In this document: in pieces, positions 54,001-64,000 of the stretch
Numbering within the stretch: the stretch's first letter is position 1
Layout: every line of letters starts with the position of its first letter
Assembly (NCBI RefSeq): GCF_031877795.1
Contig: NC_133933.1
Span: 511,001 to 575,000, forward strand
Source: Strix aluco
Taxonomy: Eukaryota > Chordata > Aves > Strigiformes > Strigidae
Length of the DNA: 64,000 nucleotides
Direction of reading: 5' to 3'
The notes under the pieces: model-generated
What the model was told of the DNA's origin: nothing
The model's input: the letters and a program-made list of their open reading frames with translations, nothing else
Databases searched by the model: none
Program-made: the position numbers and the translations under genes

Positions 54001-57000
54001 TCTTTAGGACAGAGTCACCGTGCTTTCTGCAGTAGCTGTTTTGTTAGTGGGAATGCTTCTGGTGCAAGACTTAAGTAGCAGCAGAGCGCTGGGGTACTCT
54101 AGTCTACAAAGAGCTGGAATGTCATGAGGCATTCAATTTAGAGAACAGAACACAACGCAGCAATGCTCTTATCCTCCCTTCAGCTTTCTGCTACTTTAAC
54201 TACATGTCACTATGAGAAAAATTAACTACACTGAAGTGCAAGCCCCACCTAAAAAAGAGAAATTAAAAATCAATATCTGTGCTGTGTATAAACCAACGTT
54301 AATGTTTGCAGGATACTCAACTTCTTAATGGCCATTTTCCTAGTACCTGGAATACTAAGCTCCTTCATGTACAGTATTTATTTTAAACCACTGGCCTTGA
54401 TCTAATGCAAGCTGCAAGCCACGTGAGCAGAGATGGGCAGGCTCTTTTCCAGATTCCAGACACATACAGTAGCAGTAAGGGTATTTTCCTAAGTTTCAAA
54501 GCCTGATGTCTGAACTGAGTATGAAAAGAAAGAAACGTCTCTTCAAATCCTGTACACAGAGCAGACTGAAACACCATCCTTGGCTTACTCTCGCATATCA
54601 AGAGCAAGTTTGGAAGGCCACCTAATGCCCAGCCTGTAGACAGCCACAGAGGAGCTTGCAGGGAGTAGTGATTTATTTCTGTATCAAGAGATCACCTGCA
54701 GGAGAACTGAAGGAGAAAACTGGAGACAGTGAGTCCATCCCTGACAAACAGAAAAAAGTACTAATGCAATCAGAATATGAAAAAGGTAAAAGTGCAGGCA
54801 CTAACATTTTCTATTACCCTTGGCCTACATAGAGAAGTTTACAGGAAGTGATTTAAAAAGAGTAAGTCATGGCATGCTTAAGTTTTTAGCTAAAGAGTTA
54901 TGCAGATTAGTGAACTGCAAGACAGCGTGCACAGATTACCTGAAGATTTATTCAGCTTTGCTGAAAATACAGCAGTAGGTTTTTCCTTTTCTTTAACAGA
55001 AGTAGCTTCTCGCTCAGCTTCCTTCTCAAAAGCTTCAGGTTTTACTACACTGACTATCTCTTTTTCAGCAGATAAAGGTGAGGTATCTGTGGCCGGTAAG
55101 GACATCATGGATACTTCAGGCACTTCTCTGTCCACAGCCTCCAAGGACTTTTTCAAGGCATTAGTACCTTCCTCAGCTTTTACTTCTACATTCTTTACAG
55201 ACAGATCACAGGGTAGCTCTGAGCAAGGCAACTGCCTCTTCTCCCCTTGGATCGCCTTACTGACCTCTTCCCTTCCGTCTTTGCGCATCGCATCTCTGTC
55301 ACTAGCTTCTGCCACAAACTCAGGAGCAGTTTTAGGATAAGCTAACATGACAAAGTCTTCCACTGTGACTGGGGAAGACTCCATGGGTGAGAGAGCTTTG
55401 TTGTCTCCTGGTTTTGGTTCTGTAGCAACAAATCCATCAGCTGCATAAGCCATAGCATTCAGCTCTTCCATCTGTAGAGGGATCTTCTCTGGTTTTGGAG
55501 GTGTTGGCTCAGAGGGCAGAGAAGCAACAATTTTGGAAGAGTCCAGTTCGGGTTGGAAAGACTCCAGGTAAGGCTTGCCTGGGGCAGCTACTGAATCCAC
55601 CAGTCGTTCCTCATGTTTGTCATCAGTTACAATATTCTCAGTTGATTTACTCTTTAAGATGAGAGATGGATCTTCATTCACCTTCTCAGTAAAGTCGGGT
55701 ATCAGCTGGCTATTAAACAAGTCTGATTTCCCAAACTGCGGAGAGAGTTTTTCAACAAGTTCCTTGTGATCAGGCACATCCCGAGGAATGCATTCTGTTA
55801 TCGGTGTCTTTGAATAATCTGCAAAGGATGGAGCAGCAGGTTCACCGGAGACCTTTGTTTCCTTAATTAAGTCACATGCAATAGATATATATGGAGTCTC
55901 TAGATCTTCAGGACCGGTGCTACTCTCACGATCAGCTTTTTTAAACGCTGATGACTCTTTTGCTTCTTGGGCCTGTGTCAGTGGTACATTCACTGCCTCT
56001 TGGTATAAGGCAGGTTTCTCAGTCTCGTCTTTTACATTCTCATAATTAGCAGCAGGAATAAATGTTTCTAATGGGGAAGCTTCGAGCTGCGCAGCGGATG
56101 CTTCTGCAGCAGCAGTCCCAGTGCTTAGCGGGGCTTCCATAACAATATCTGGCAATATTGGTGATGGAGCAGCTTCCGACCCTTCAAAGGAGGGACAGAG
56201 TTGTGTCACGGGTTTCAGAGTCTCTTGTACTGACTCGGAGGTTTGAACTAAATCAATCTTTGTTTCATAGGCAAGTTTTGTACCTGCCGCATCATGCATT
56301 TCGCTTTCATATGCTTCTTGTACTAGATCAGGAGTGAGACCTTCAGGCATGTTTGCTGCAGTGTCAGATGGCACTGTTGATATACTCTCTGTTTTAGCAT
56401 AGTCAGCTTCCTGGCCTTCCTGCTTGCCAACTGCTAGAGTGCTAAAATCACCTTGTTCTGTGCTCATCTGAGCTTTCATTTCTGCAATTTTTTTCTCATC
56501 ATCGGTTCTATTTTCTGAAGTGCCTTCCTCTAGTGGAGAAAGAGATTTAACTTTGTTACCATCGGGACTTACAGAGGATTCAAATTTAGTACAAGTGATG
56601 TAAGTCTGCGAAGGTTCTTTTACAGCTTCTGGGGTACTTGGGAAAGAGTGATCTTCGGGGCTGCCTTCACTCTCTCTTTCATAATCCTTCTGCACATTCA
56701 GCTTATCTACACTGTATTTCTCATCTAAACTGCTTTCTAGTTTGGCATCTGTCTTACTTCCAACATCCTCTCTCACGCTGCTCGGTCCATGACTAGCGCC
56801 TTTTACTTGCCATATCGGCTCAAAAGGTTTGAAGTCTGCATATTCTTCCCTCTGAAGAGGGTCTTTTTTCAGTGCCCCTTTTTCACCCTGATCACCGTGT
56901 CCGTATTTGTCTTTGTTATAAAAGAGATCTTCCTCATTTTTCTCAAACAAATCTTGAGGAGTTTCTGGAGAGATTTTCAGCTGCTCTGCAGGCATTTTCT

Positions 57001-58272
57001 CCAGATTAGGTAATTCTTTAGGGCCCTCTAGCTGTGTTTCTTCTTTAGCTGGAGATAAAATGGCTGCTTCTGCTTTAGCAAATGGGGGTTCTGAGTACTT
57101 AGTTTCTGAAAGGTCTTTTTCATTTCCCTCTACAAGAAATGGATTTCTTGCCTTTTCCATAGTTTCTTTATAAACCTCACTTGCATTTTCTTTGTAAATG
57201 CCTCTTGCAGGCAATTCATCTGAGAGTGTATCAAAGGCTGCGTGCTCTTTAAAGGGGTCAGCTGAGATAGGAGAGAAGGAGGGAAGAGAAGGAGCAGTAT
57301 CAAGCGGGACTGCAGTAAAATCTTCTTGACCAAGCGACTTAGTGCTACCTGGCTGCTCCTGCCAGTCCATAACTTCTTCTGTGACCGTGGACAGAAAGGA
57401 AAGTTAGAGAATGCAAGTGCTCTTAAAGTCAATGCAAACTTTCACGACAGGTTCACATGATGTTAGTTATTAAGAAGCTCTTCCCAGTTCTATCATACAT
57501 ACCATTAGCCATTAAAACAAAGCATCAGTTCAAGTATGCTATTCTATTTCAGCTCTTCTAGCAGAGAAGTATGCAAGAGGCTAGAGAAGCAGCAACTTTA
57601 TGCAGCGCAAAGGTCACAGTAAAGCTGAAGATGCCAGACAAGTACAGAGCATCCAAGTACATAAGGCAATATTAACAAAGTGAGAGAGGGAGGGTGGGGT
57701 GGCAAGGGGAGACAGAGAGCGGGGACGTGTGTATGCTTGTGCATAAACGAACGCACAAACGTGCATGCCAGTAAGAAGTCTTTTTTTCACACTTCTTTTT
57801 TTAATGGACAGTGTAGCTAACAAAAAACACTAAACAAATATTACAGGTACAAATTTTACTTCTATAAAATACTGCAGAAAGTTACTGTGGATTAAATCTT
57901 TCTGCTAAATCAGTCAAGCAACTATGCTTTGATGTGTTAACCTGTTAATAGTATCAACTTCTCTCCTGTACCAAGGGTCCAAGAATTCACAGATGGCTGT
58001 AGCTTGTTTGTAAAACAGTTACCACATAAAGCAATGAATGCATATTAAAATCTTCAACAGATCAGCTGAAAAGTCAAAACTGAAAAATGTGATAAGAGGC
58101 TATTCTTGGACCCATGCTGACTTTTTTAGTAAAGGCAGACTAATAGGAAAGGGTTAATGAGATCAGATCAGAAATGCAGGATGTATTCAGACAAAGGTGA
58201 GCAGAAAGAACTTGCCTGCAGAGGAGTGCATCAGAGGCGTAGATGTAGCAGGAAGAGCAAAAAGGGTCTCAT
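29246..58272 (-). CDS. RTN4: RTN4 (Nogo) A/B coding region, exons 2-9
   Basis: Reticulon-4 shapes ER tubules through two long hairpin membrane segments; its A form inhibits axon growth through the Nogo-A-specific region and Nogo-66. Eight exons on this strand (57, 2439, 208, 139, 70, 47, 59 and 43 nt) keep one frame and give 1,019 residues plus TAA. In order: DETLFALP (exon 2), the acidic Nogo-A-specific region (exon 3), VVDLLYWRD and the first hydrophobic segment, Nogo-66 from [11 protein letters not shown] to VDDLVDSLK, the second hydrophobic segment [27 protein letters not shown], and KRKTE (a dilysine-like ER motif). Skipping exon 3 keeps the frame and would give the B form. Exon 1 is to the right of the window. 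No disabling change is seen. The TAA overlaps an AATAAA hexamer. Confidence 0.95.
29289..29718 (-). other. RTN4: RTN4 intron 8
   Basis: Short non-coding intron with an A run on the plus strand near 29,690-29,705. Nothing else seen. Confidence 0.7.
29719..29777 (-). CDS. RTN4: RTN4 exon 8
   Basis: 59 nt, acceptor TTGCAG, donor CCAA|GTGAGT. It encodes [19 protein letters not shown], the conserved reticulon tail after the second membrane segment. Confidence 0.95.
29778..30793 (-). other. RTN4: RTN4 intron 7 with GC-rich islet
   Basis: The part nearest exon 8 (29,800-30,150) is strongly GC- and CpG-rich. Open frames there on both strands are shadows of GC content and have no recognised match. 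Confidence 0.6.
30794..30840 (-). CDS. RTN4: RTN4 exon 7
   Basis: 47 nt, acceptor TTCCAG, donor CAG|GTGAGT. It encodes [15 protein letters not shown], the end of the second hydrophobic segment. Confidence 0.95.
30841..31506 (-). other. RTN4: RTN4 intron 6
   Basis: Non-coding. I see nothing in it. Confidence 0.65.
31507..31576 (-). CDS. RTN4: RTN4 exon 6
   Basis: 70 nt, acceptor TTTTAG, donor CTGG|GTAAGT. It encodes [20 protein letters not shown] and LIL, the second hairpin membrane segment of the reticulon-homology domain. Confidence 0.95.
31577..37245 (-). other. RTN4: RTN4 intron 5
   Basis: 5.7 kb, non-coding. Segments 31,960-32,060 and 32,330-32,700 are CpG-rich, 33,300-33,650 moderately GC-rich, and the rest AT-rich with short A/T runs. 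No exon or repeat family recognised. Confidence 0.6.
37246..37384 (-). CDS. RTN4: RTN4 exon 5 (Nogo-66)
   Basis: 139 nt, acceptor TTGCAG, donor AAG|GTAAGC. It encodes [19 protein letters not shown], then [15 protein letters not shown] and VDDLVDSLK, the second half of the extracellular-capable Nogo-66 loop. NGT is a potential N-glycosylation sequon. Confidence 0.95.
37385..40143 (-). other. RTN4: RTN4 intron 4 (inside Nogo-66)
   Basis: 2.8 kb, non-coding, with no recognised features apart from short homopolymer runs. Confidence 0.6.
40144..40351 (-). CDS. RTN4: RTN4 exon 4 (start of reticulon-homology domain)
   Basis: 208 nt, acceptor ATTTTAG, donor TTTAG|GTGAGA. It encodes [20 protein letters not shown], the first hydrophobic segment, and [19 protein letters not shown], the N-terminal part of Nogo-66. 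It is the common acceptor for the A, B and C forms, entered in phase 1. Confidence 0.96.
40352..43919 (-). other. RTN4: RTN4 intron 3, part nearest exon 4
   Basis: Non-coding, AT-rich. This is the intron that would follow either internal first exon. Nothing recognised. Confidence 0.6.
43920..43935 (-). CDS. Candidate alternative RTN4 first exon (MDAKM)
   Basis: On the RTN4 strand an ATG in strong Kozak context (A at -3, G at +4) is followed by four codons and a phase-1 donor ATGG|GTTAGT. Splicing to exon 4 would give [14 protein letters not shown] and a 193-residue protein in the style of RTN4-C. About 30-175 nt upstream lies a CpG-dense segment with CCAAT and GC boxes. The reading frame fits, but I do not recall this N-terminus from any reticulon, and 16 coding bases could match phase by chance. 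Treat as a candidate. Confidence 0.42.
43936..44115 (-). promoter_or_regulatory. CpG/GC-box/CCAAT cluster, putative internal RTN4 promoter
   Basis: CpG-dense island core at about 44,005-44,130 inside an otherwise AT-rich intron. It holds CCAAT (44,076-44,080), GC-box cores at 44,071-44,077 and about 44,039-44,050, and an ETS-type CAGGAAGTG (antisense) near 43,991-43,999. No TATA box is evident. The elements stand at promoter distances upstream of the MDAKM ATG. Confidence 0.45.
44116..47987 (-). other. RTN4: RTN4 intron 3, between the two internal first exons
   Basis: Non-coding, with A/T runs near 45,540 and 45,950 and moderately GC-rich patches at 44,690-44,960 and 46,490-46,630. No coding or mobile element recognised. 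Confidence 0.55.
47988..48021 (-). CDS. RTN4: RTN4-C first coding exon
   Basis: Sense reading: ATG with G at -3 and +4, eleven codons [11 protein letters not shown], then G and the donor GTATTT. The donor is weak but in the correct phase for exon 4. The WKDK ending before VVDLLYW is the diagnostic feature. Confidence 0.85.
48022..48440 (-). promoter_or_regulatory. RTN4: Putative RTN4-C promoter and 5' UTR
   Basis: The 110 nt nearest the ATG hold two CAGCTG E-boxes (48,045-48,050 and 48,079-48,084). Further upstream, 48,125-48,440 is CpG- and GC-rich. No TATA box stands at an obvious position. CAGCTG is the preferred site of myogenic bHLH factors, which would fit muscle-enriched Nogo-C; that link is inference. 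Confidence 0.5.
48441..54939 (-). other. RTN4: RTN4 intron 3, part nearest exon 3
   Basis: 6.5 kb, non-coding. It contains a short CpG-dense islet (51,820-51,930), a T run near 52,212-52,228 and a GC-rich patch at 53,155-53,310. No exon recognised. Confidence 0.55.
54940..57378 (-). CDS. RTN4: RTN4 exon 3 (Nogo-A-specific, 813 codons)
   Basis: A single 2,439-nt exon, acceptor TCACAG, donor TTCAG|GTAATC, open throughout. It is acidic, Ser/Pro/Glu-rich and without membrane segments. Recognisable Nogo-A patches occur in the expected order: [93 protein letters not shown] and [12 protein letters not shown]. Length is close to the roughly 800 residues known in mammals. The stretch between [10 protein letters not shown] and PYISIACDL overlaps the growth-inhibitory delta-20 area. 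The sequence between patches is poorly conserved, as is usual for this disordered region. Confidence 0.95.
57379..58215 (-). other. RTN4: RTN4 intron 2 (GC-AG type)
   Basis: 837 nt with a GC donor and an AG acceptor. A purine-rich stretch on the plus strand at about 57,680-57,725 is a pyrimidine run in the RTN4 sense. Otherwise featureless. Confidence 0.7.
58216..58272 (-). CDS. RTN4: RTN4 exon 2
   Basis: 57 nt, acceptor TTTCAG. It encodes (D)[18 protein letters not shown], matching the segment between the proline-rich exon 1 and the Nogo-A exon. The 3' junction reads GCAG|GCAAGT, a GC donor with otherwise perfect consensus. The carried-over G plus AA from exon 3 makes the expected Glu codon. 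Confidence 0.9.
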
Positions 58273-61200
58273 CTGAAAAACAAACAAATAACCTCAGCAG
58301 AAATAAAGGCTAGGTTGAAGAGGGGAGAAAGCACGCAAGTAGTCAATTCCCAGTAAATCCAACAGATCCATAGCCAACATCTACACCCACAGAGAACCAC
58401 AGAACCGGATACAAGCCGGGGAATTTGGGAGAGAACACTCAGGTTTCTCCATTTACAGTGGGCTCTTTACTGAGGCAACTGAAGGATCTCCACCCTCCAA
58501 GCCACTGACCAACCTTCAGGTAAGAGACACCACAGTAGCTACTCTTTCCTTCTCAAAACTTCCACACTACTGAGCAACCACCCTGTCTCTAGCACCAGAA
58601 AAAACACCTGCCACTGACGACGACACACTATCCTTCATCAGCTCACACTATCCGACTAACATCAACTAACTTGTACGAGAAGAGCAGCGATAAGGAGACT
58701 CAACCAAAGATTGTGAAAAAATGACTGAAGTAAGCTTTGAACCTCCCCACAAAGAGAGCACTGATCAGGCATGCCGATACTGGTCAAACCGGTAACAGAC
58801 AACGACTGTACTATTGGCTGTACGTTTATGTCTTTGCTATTTTTGTTGTGTTATAGCATAGACAAGCTTCCAAATAAATGCATTATTTTTCAAGCCGCCT
58901 TTAGCATGATCCAAGGAGCATATCTTGCTTTGCTTAATTTGTTTTAAGTCTAATATTTCACAAGACAGCCCAGCTCTCAAATTTCCACCCAAAGAACTAA
59001 GGAAATACAAGGAAGGACACCCTTCTCCTAAGCTAAGGAAGTCACCTTCCTTCACTAATGCACCATGTGAGAAACGGGACAATCCCAGAGCTACCTATTA
59101 CACATTACCTGAAGTAAAAGCATACAACTATGACATTTTACTAAGTTGCATGAAGCATTTAATTAAAAAACTCTCTAGAAACAGCAATACCAGCCATCAT
59201 TAGGAGCCAGGCAAATCAAAACCAGTCCTTCTCTGGATTTCTGTGTCAGCAGCAGTACTTTTCCCAGATCCATCGTGGCCTATTGCCATTATGTTTATAA
59301 TAGTAACATTTGGGTAAACATATTTCATTCTGAAGAGTCCACAAAGTTTTCAAATTAAGGCTGTTAAAATTTGCCATTTACATCGATTGTATTAGCAGAG
59401 TGCAAAACTATATTAAAGCATTTCGATTAGATTTTGAATTTCCAGTAGAAACATCATCAATCTTTAGTTTTGTTATTTGCCTGGACAAAATCAAGTACTG
59501 AAAAATAACTTTTTTATTTAAAAGCAAAGAAAAATAAAAACCAATTGATTTTAAATGATGAAAGACAAAAAGTGAGAAATATGGTAGACCCAGCAGCACA
59601 CACCTAATAATCCAGTAAAGTAAGGCATTCAGGTCATTTTTGTTTTGGCATAGAACCGTGACCTTCTGGCAAAAGCAATGCCACTTCAAGATACTCATGA
59701 CCTGTCTGGCTCACTCAAGTTAATCCCACCAGCAGTTTTCCAAAAATCAGGTCTCCTCATGACCTACAGTTCCTGTCACAATACACAGTCAGTTGGTTTT
59801 GTTTCACAGAACACTGTGATCTTCAAGTGATGTTTATGATTCACAAAATACAGCAAAATATAAGAAAACCAAGTAACACAGTTGGAGTGTAGGACTCGGT
59901 ATTTAGAAGCTTCCTCAACTCCTGCCAGGCCAAAGGGATTTCTGTTCAGTTTTCTAGAAATTACATTTTCCTCTTAAGGACCACACAGAGAGAAACCTCA
60001 CTTCCAAATTTAGAACACATCAAAGCAGTGTTACAGTTCAGTGGTGGCAAAAGCTTTTAAGGACAAAAACCACACTGGAGGAAAACTGATCAATACGTGA
60101 CACCGAGTCGCAGCGCTGCAACGCTCATCCGTACGCTGCCAAGCATCACCTTTATTTGAGGAAATGCTGGACTCGGCACGCCCTGGCTCTCTGGGATCTC
60201 TGCAGCCAGCGGACCGCTCGCCAGGGGCCCACTGCCCCGTGACAGGCGTTAGCCAGTCACCTGGTTTGGAGAGTGGAACAAGGGGCTTCAGTCAGACTGC
60301 AGCTTGGGACTCATCAGTCCTGCCAGCTGCTCTGCCTTCCTCAATATGAGGCTTTTAGCAGCAACATCAGAGGCTTTTCTTCAGTTTCTAGTGTGCCTGG
60401 TACATCAAGGGTTAGAGCTGAGCTTTCAGTTTTAGGCTAGCAAGCCTCAGGGTTTGCACCAAGCAGGAGCACACCCCTCTCTTCTCTGAACATTACACCT
60501 AGATGGACCGAGCAGGCAACATCATCTGACCACAGATGTAGAACTCTGTCCCTCTGCGTGTGTGCTGCATGCTGAAATACCTCATCACTTGTTGGTTAAA
60601 GGGAGCAGCAGTGTCCACATACTCCATGATTGAGGCAGTGTTCGACCATCTTACCGGCCAGTGGCACAGTCCCCTTGGAGCACAGCACCCACACACCGGG
60701 TCCAAAGCCTCCAGGGACCTGCGATGTGACAAGTCACCTGCCTCAGCCTGCACCTTCCCCGAAACCACAGGCTCTCACCTCCTCTGGGCCGTACCAGAGC
60801 AGCATAACCTTTATTTGCTGGAAGGGGTCTATGCTCTGGAGCAGAGGAGAGGGGAGAGAAAGCAGGATGGGCCTGATGAGACTAGACTGTGCATCATGAA
60901 GACAGAGACCCCTCACAACCCACCAGAAAAGGATCTCACAGAGAAACCACGAACAAGTCAATGGAGTGGAGGTGCTGAAAATGTGGAAACAAAAGGAGGG
61001 CATAGAAAAAAAAAGAGTCCACTGGGGTAAGGAGGCAAAGAGGAAAATGCACAAATCCCTGAAGGTGCAGTACACTCAGTATCCAAAGAGAAACTGCAAT
61101 CTCTACCAAAAATTTTAGACTTAAATTCTTTTTAATACTTGCCAGCACCAGAAAGAGAGGTTTCAGTTTTTGGTGAGGATCCCTGGTTTTAGGAGCATGG

Positions 61201-64000
61201 GCACTGATTTTTCAGTGCTCCATTAAGACAGCACAACGCACAAACTCCTTCTCAGATTTGGCTTCCATTTACTCAAGACAGAAACATACAACAGCTGTGC
61301 CAGTCACTGAACTCCCAGGTTCTCTTAATGGAACGATATTATGCCCACACCCAAACTTTATTTTCCACACATAGCTGGAGTGTGAAAAACGATTACATAA
61401 AAGCAGTATTTCCTAAGCAGCCAAGGAGAACCACCCACTTTCCCTCCACCCACAGCAGAATGGCTTTTTCTCCTGCTCAAAGGAAGAAGACCCAAGGATT
61501 CCTTCCTGCTGTGGGCCCTCTCTAACACCTCCAGGCAAGTAGGAAGGACAGAATAGGACCTCTACCAACTCCCACATCAGCAGGATTGCTAACTGAACCA
61601 ATCACTCTTTTCAGATTGTAATTCAAATGAGGTAGTGAAGAAGAATCCTTCTGCATTGCACAGACAACCCCTTACCTCCAAGGCTGGAGGTAGAAACCTT
61701 TCAGAAACAGAACTCTGTGGTGCTTTGGTAGACAAGAGGAAAGAAAATGCAGCATCTATCAGCCTGTCACCTGGCATGCAGCAAGACTGCCCAGGCACAA
61801 AGGCATAGCACCAGGAGCCTGCAAGGCACTTCAGCCAACGCCTGCAGAACCGGCTGCCTCTTCCCACATTGCTCAAGTGGCAGCGCTGCTACCAGCTGAC
61901 AACAAGTGTACTAAGGTCTGTAATAAAGTACTAGGTTTAGTGGAATAACTTCATTTGTAGAAGCACGAGAACGACCGATCACCGAGGATGGCTTTTCCTG
62001 CTTGCGTATCAATGGCAGAAATTAGGGGATTGAAACAAAGAAAGTAGGGGTACACTGCTACTAGAATTAAGTAAACAAATTGCAGAATACATGAAACTCT
62101 AAGCAAAATTACTTTCAAGTGAAGGTACATATTCAAAACATCTTTCTCGAACTACAAAGTGAGCCTTCACTGCAACAAAGCTTCACCCAAAGAGAAAAAG
62201 AAAATCTAAGTGAATAAGTCTTCAGTTTTTACAAATCATAAAAAAATTATTTCAGTAAGATGAATGGCTCAATTACTGTTTCCATCAGAAAATAGACTGT
62301 TTCATGAATAACACCTCAAAATGAACACAACCTCCAGGAGAAAACAGCCTTTACTCCAAATTTTATGTGCCCAAAATCCCATAATGGGGCAGGTTAGTAA
62401 CCTACCTTCAGCATTACAGCTAAGAGAAGGACAGCCCTCTATCTGTGAATGGTATTCCTTTATAGCCGTTACTGAAGTAGCCCAATCGGCGGGTTTTAAA
62501 AAGAGAACTTCACAGACAGGCTCAACCAGGTGATCTCGTAGCATTCAGTAAAATGCAAATACTGTATTCAAACACACACACCCACACATCCCCAAACCAG
62601 TGACTGCATGGCTGCTGTTTGCCTAACAGGAGAAGTTGTTAACAGTTTTGCTCAACATCACGCACTCCTCTGGCTTTGTTGGGGTTTTTTTAAATATCCC
62701 CCTAACGTGATACAAAAAGCATTTAAGGAACAACAGAATCAAGTTATGCACGAAGTGACTCATTGTGATTGCATTCTCATTTTTAACCAAAAACACTCCG
62801 CAAATCTTACCTTGGCTTTTCGCAAATTAAATATTTCCTAATAAAGCAGCCACAAACAACCCTGTAGTTTCTCCTTTCATGAACTCTTATATTTAAAACT
62901 TTGGTAGCATAGTTTCAGCTAGAACATAAGCTCCACCACCAAGAAACAGACTTCAGTTTTATTTTAAAAACAAAAACCTGCCATCAGCATGACAAAGCCA
63001 TGTCATTTTAAACTCTCATTTTAATTTTTGCTGATTGCCTAGGAACTGGTGTTGTTACAAGATACTGAAATGACCAGCATAAAACTTTAATATCAAAATT
63101 TTGGATAAAAAGCAGAGAAATAAATGGAGAGAGATTTCCCAGACCACTAAGAAAGATAAAGTGAAGTTAGCTGCAAATATTTCCAGAAAAAAAAAAAAAG
63201 AGAAGAACGTTTAAAATGAAAAAGTTGTAAAATGACAATTTCAAGAAAAGCAGCTTATGAAAAAAACTGCCTTTCCACCCCCCCACCCCCACCCCAACAT
63301 ACTTGCCAACACAAACCAGAGGACTTAAGTCTAGTCACAGAAAATAAGAACTCAGCAAGAACATGTTCTATCCCTCATGACTGGATTTTTGGTGACTGAT
63401 GTACCCTTCCATCTGCTCTCACATGTGACTCCTTCCAAGCATCACCTGCAGTCTGTGCTAAGGTAGCTTTATCGTTCTGATATTCTCCTTATTTTTATGT
63501 ATCGGCTCATAATTATGAAAAGAAAGGTATTTTATTTTCTACATATTAACACTGAGTAAACTTCATCCTGATGTACAGCTTTAGTAGGAAACTGTATTGG
63601 GCTGCTAGATGGCAGTTTCAGTCTTCAGAAATTAAAAAACATTTCCTATATTAGTTTGCTGGAAAAGGTATGCTATTCCTAAAATGAACAGCTGGCAAGA
63701 ATAAAGTTTTTAAGAATCCACTTCACCTTTTCGTGTTTAGAAAATGAGCAAAATGGCTAATTAACAAGACTGGGACTGCTTTTATCTTACAGTCCTACCA
63801 CAAGGGGACATTGATTCTGAAGGGCCTCTCTTGTTAACACAAATATTGAACAAAAAAAAAGAAACAGGGTAAAATTAATACTCAAAGGAATGGCATCTGT
63901 GACATGACTCATATGTAGTGTAAAAGTTACATTCGCAGCAATCCCTTTAAGGCAGATATGAAAGAGAAATTGTCTGCTGCTTCAATGCACCGAGTTGTTA
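58273..64000 (-). other. RTN4: RTN4 intron 1 (partial)
   Basis: 5.7 kb of non-coding, AT-rich sequence upstream of exon 2. The GC-rich, acidic/proline-rich exon 1 expected for Nogo-A/B is not here, so it must lie further right. There is a C-rich patch at about 63,276-63,297. No other features seen. Confidence 0.65.

Noticed and set aside
56789..57013. Open frame opposite the Nogo-A exon
   Set aside because: Antisense shadow of RTN4 exon 3.
60560..61030. 156-codon open frame in RTN4 intron 1, plus strand
   Set aside because: No homology recognised, no promoter or splice context, and overlapping open frames on the other strand indicate chance.
58273..64000. Search for RTN4 exon 1 (acidic and proline-rich start of Nogo-A/B)
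   Set aside because: No GC-rich segment encoding Glu/Asp or Pro runs is present, so exon 1 is taken to lie beyond the window.

Overview
The window is vertebrate nuclear DNA, most likely from a bird. It is about 40% GC, gene-poor and intron-rich, with every splice junction found in consensus or near-consensus context. It contains the tail-to-tail locus EML6 / RTN4 (Nogo), a gene order also found in human (2p16). The bird assignment is an inference. It rests on short introns, scattered small CpG-dense islets and a degraded LTR-like segment near 22.0-22.4 kb that resembles avian endogenous retroviral LTRs. I did not identify the species.

Positions 1-25,664 (+) hold the 3' part of EML6. After about 10.3 kb of intron, 15 coding exons (10,264-25,664) splice in an unbroken frame. 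They encode the last 630 residues: a HELP core and the third EML-type beta-propeller unit, ending in SVFVWRCL. One exon is a 21-nt in-frame microexon. The last intron (23,847-25,639) is mostly an uninterrupted 1,413-nt polypurine tract of GGAAA/GGAGA units. The 3' UTR follows, with candidate poly(A) signals near 27,084 and 27,747.

Positions 27,753-28,227 are the gap between the two convergent 3' ends. The gap contains a small, very CpG-dense islet.

Positions 28,228-64,000 (-) hold RTN4, read right to left. Exon 2 is at 58.2 kb and the giant Nogo-A-specific exon 3 (2,439 nt, 813 codons) at 54.9-57.4 kb. The reticulon-homology exons 4-9 lie between 40.35 and 29.25 kb and include Nogo-66 and the C-terminal KRKTE. 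The acidic exon 1 of Nogo-A/B lies beyond the right edge. The 14.6-kb intron 3 carries the RTN4-C (Nogo-C) first exon at 47,988-48,021; joined to exons 4-9 it gives exactly 199 codons. A second candidate alternative first exon (MDAKM, 43,920-43,935) sits beside a CpG/CCAAT/GC-box cluster. Exon 2 appears to use a GC-AG intron.

EML6 is a microtubule-associated WD-repeat protein. RTN4 is an ER-tubule-shaping membrane protein, and in its A form a neurite-growth inhibitor. I see no functional link between them beyond their shared 3' boundary. The strongest leads for something undescribed are the MDAKM first exon, the polypurine intron, the GC donor of exon 2 and the CpG islet between the genes.
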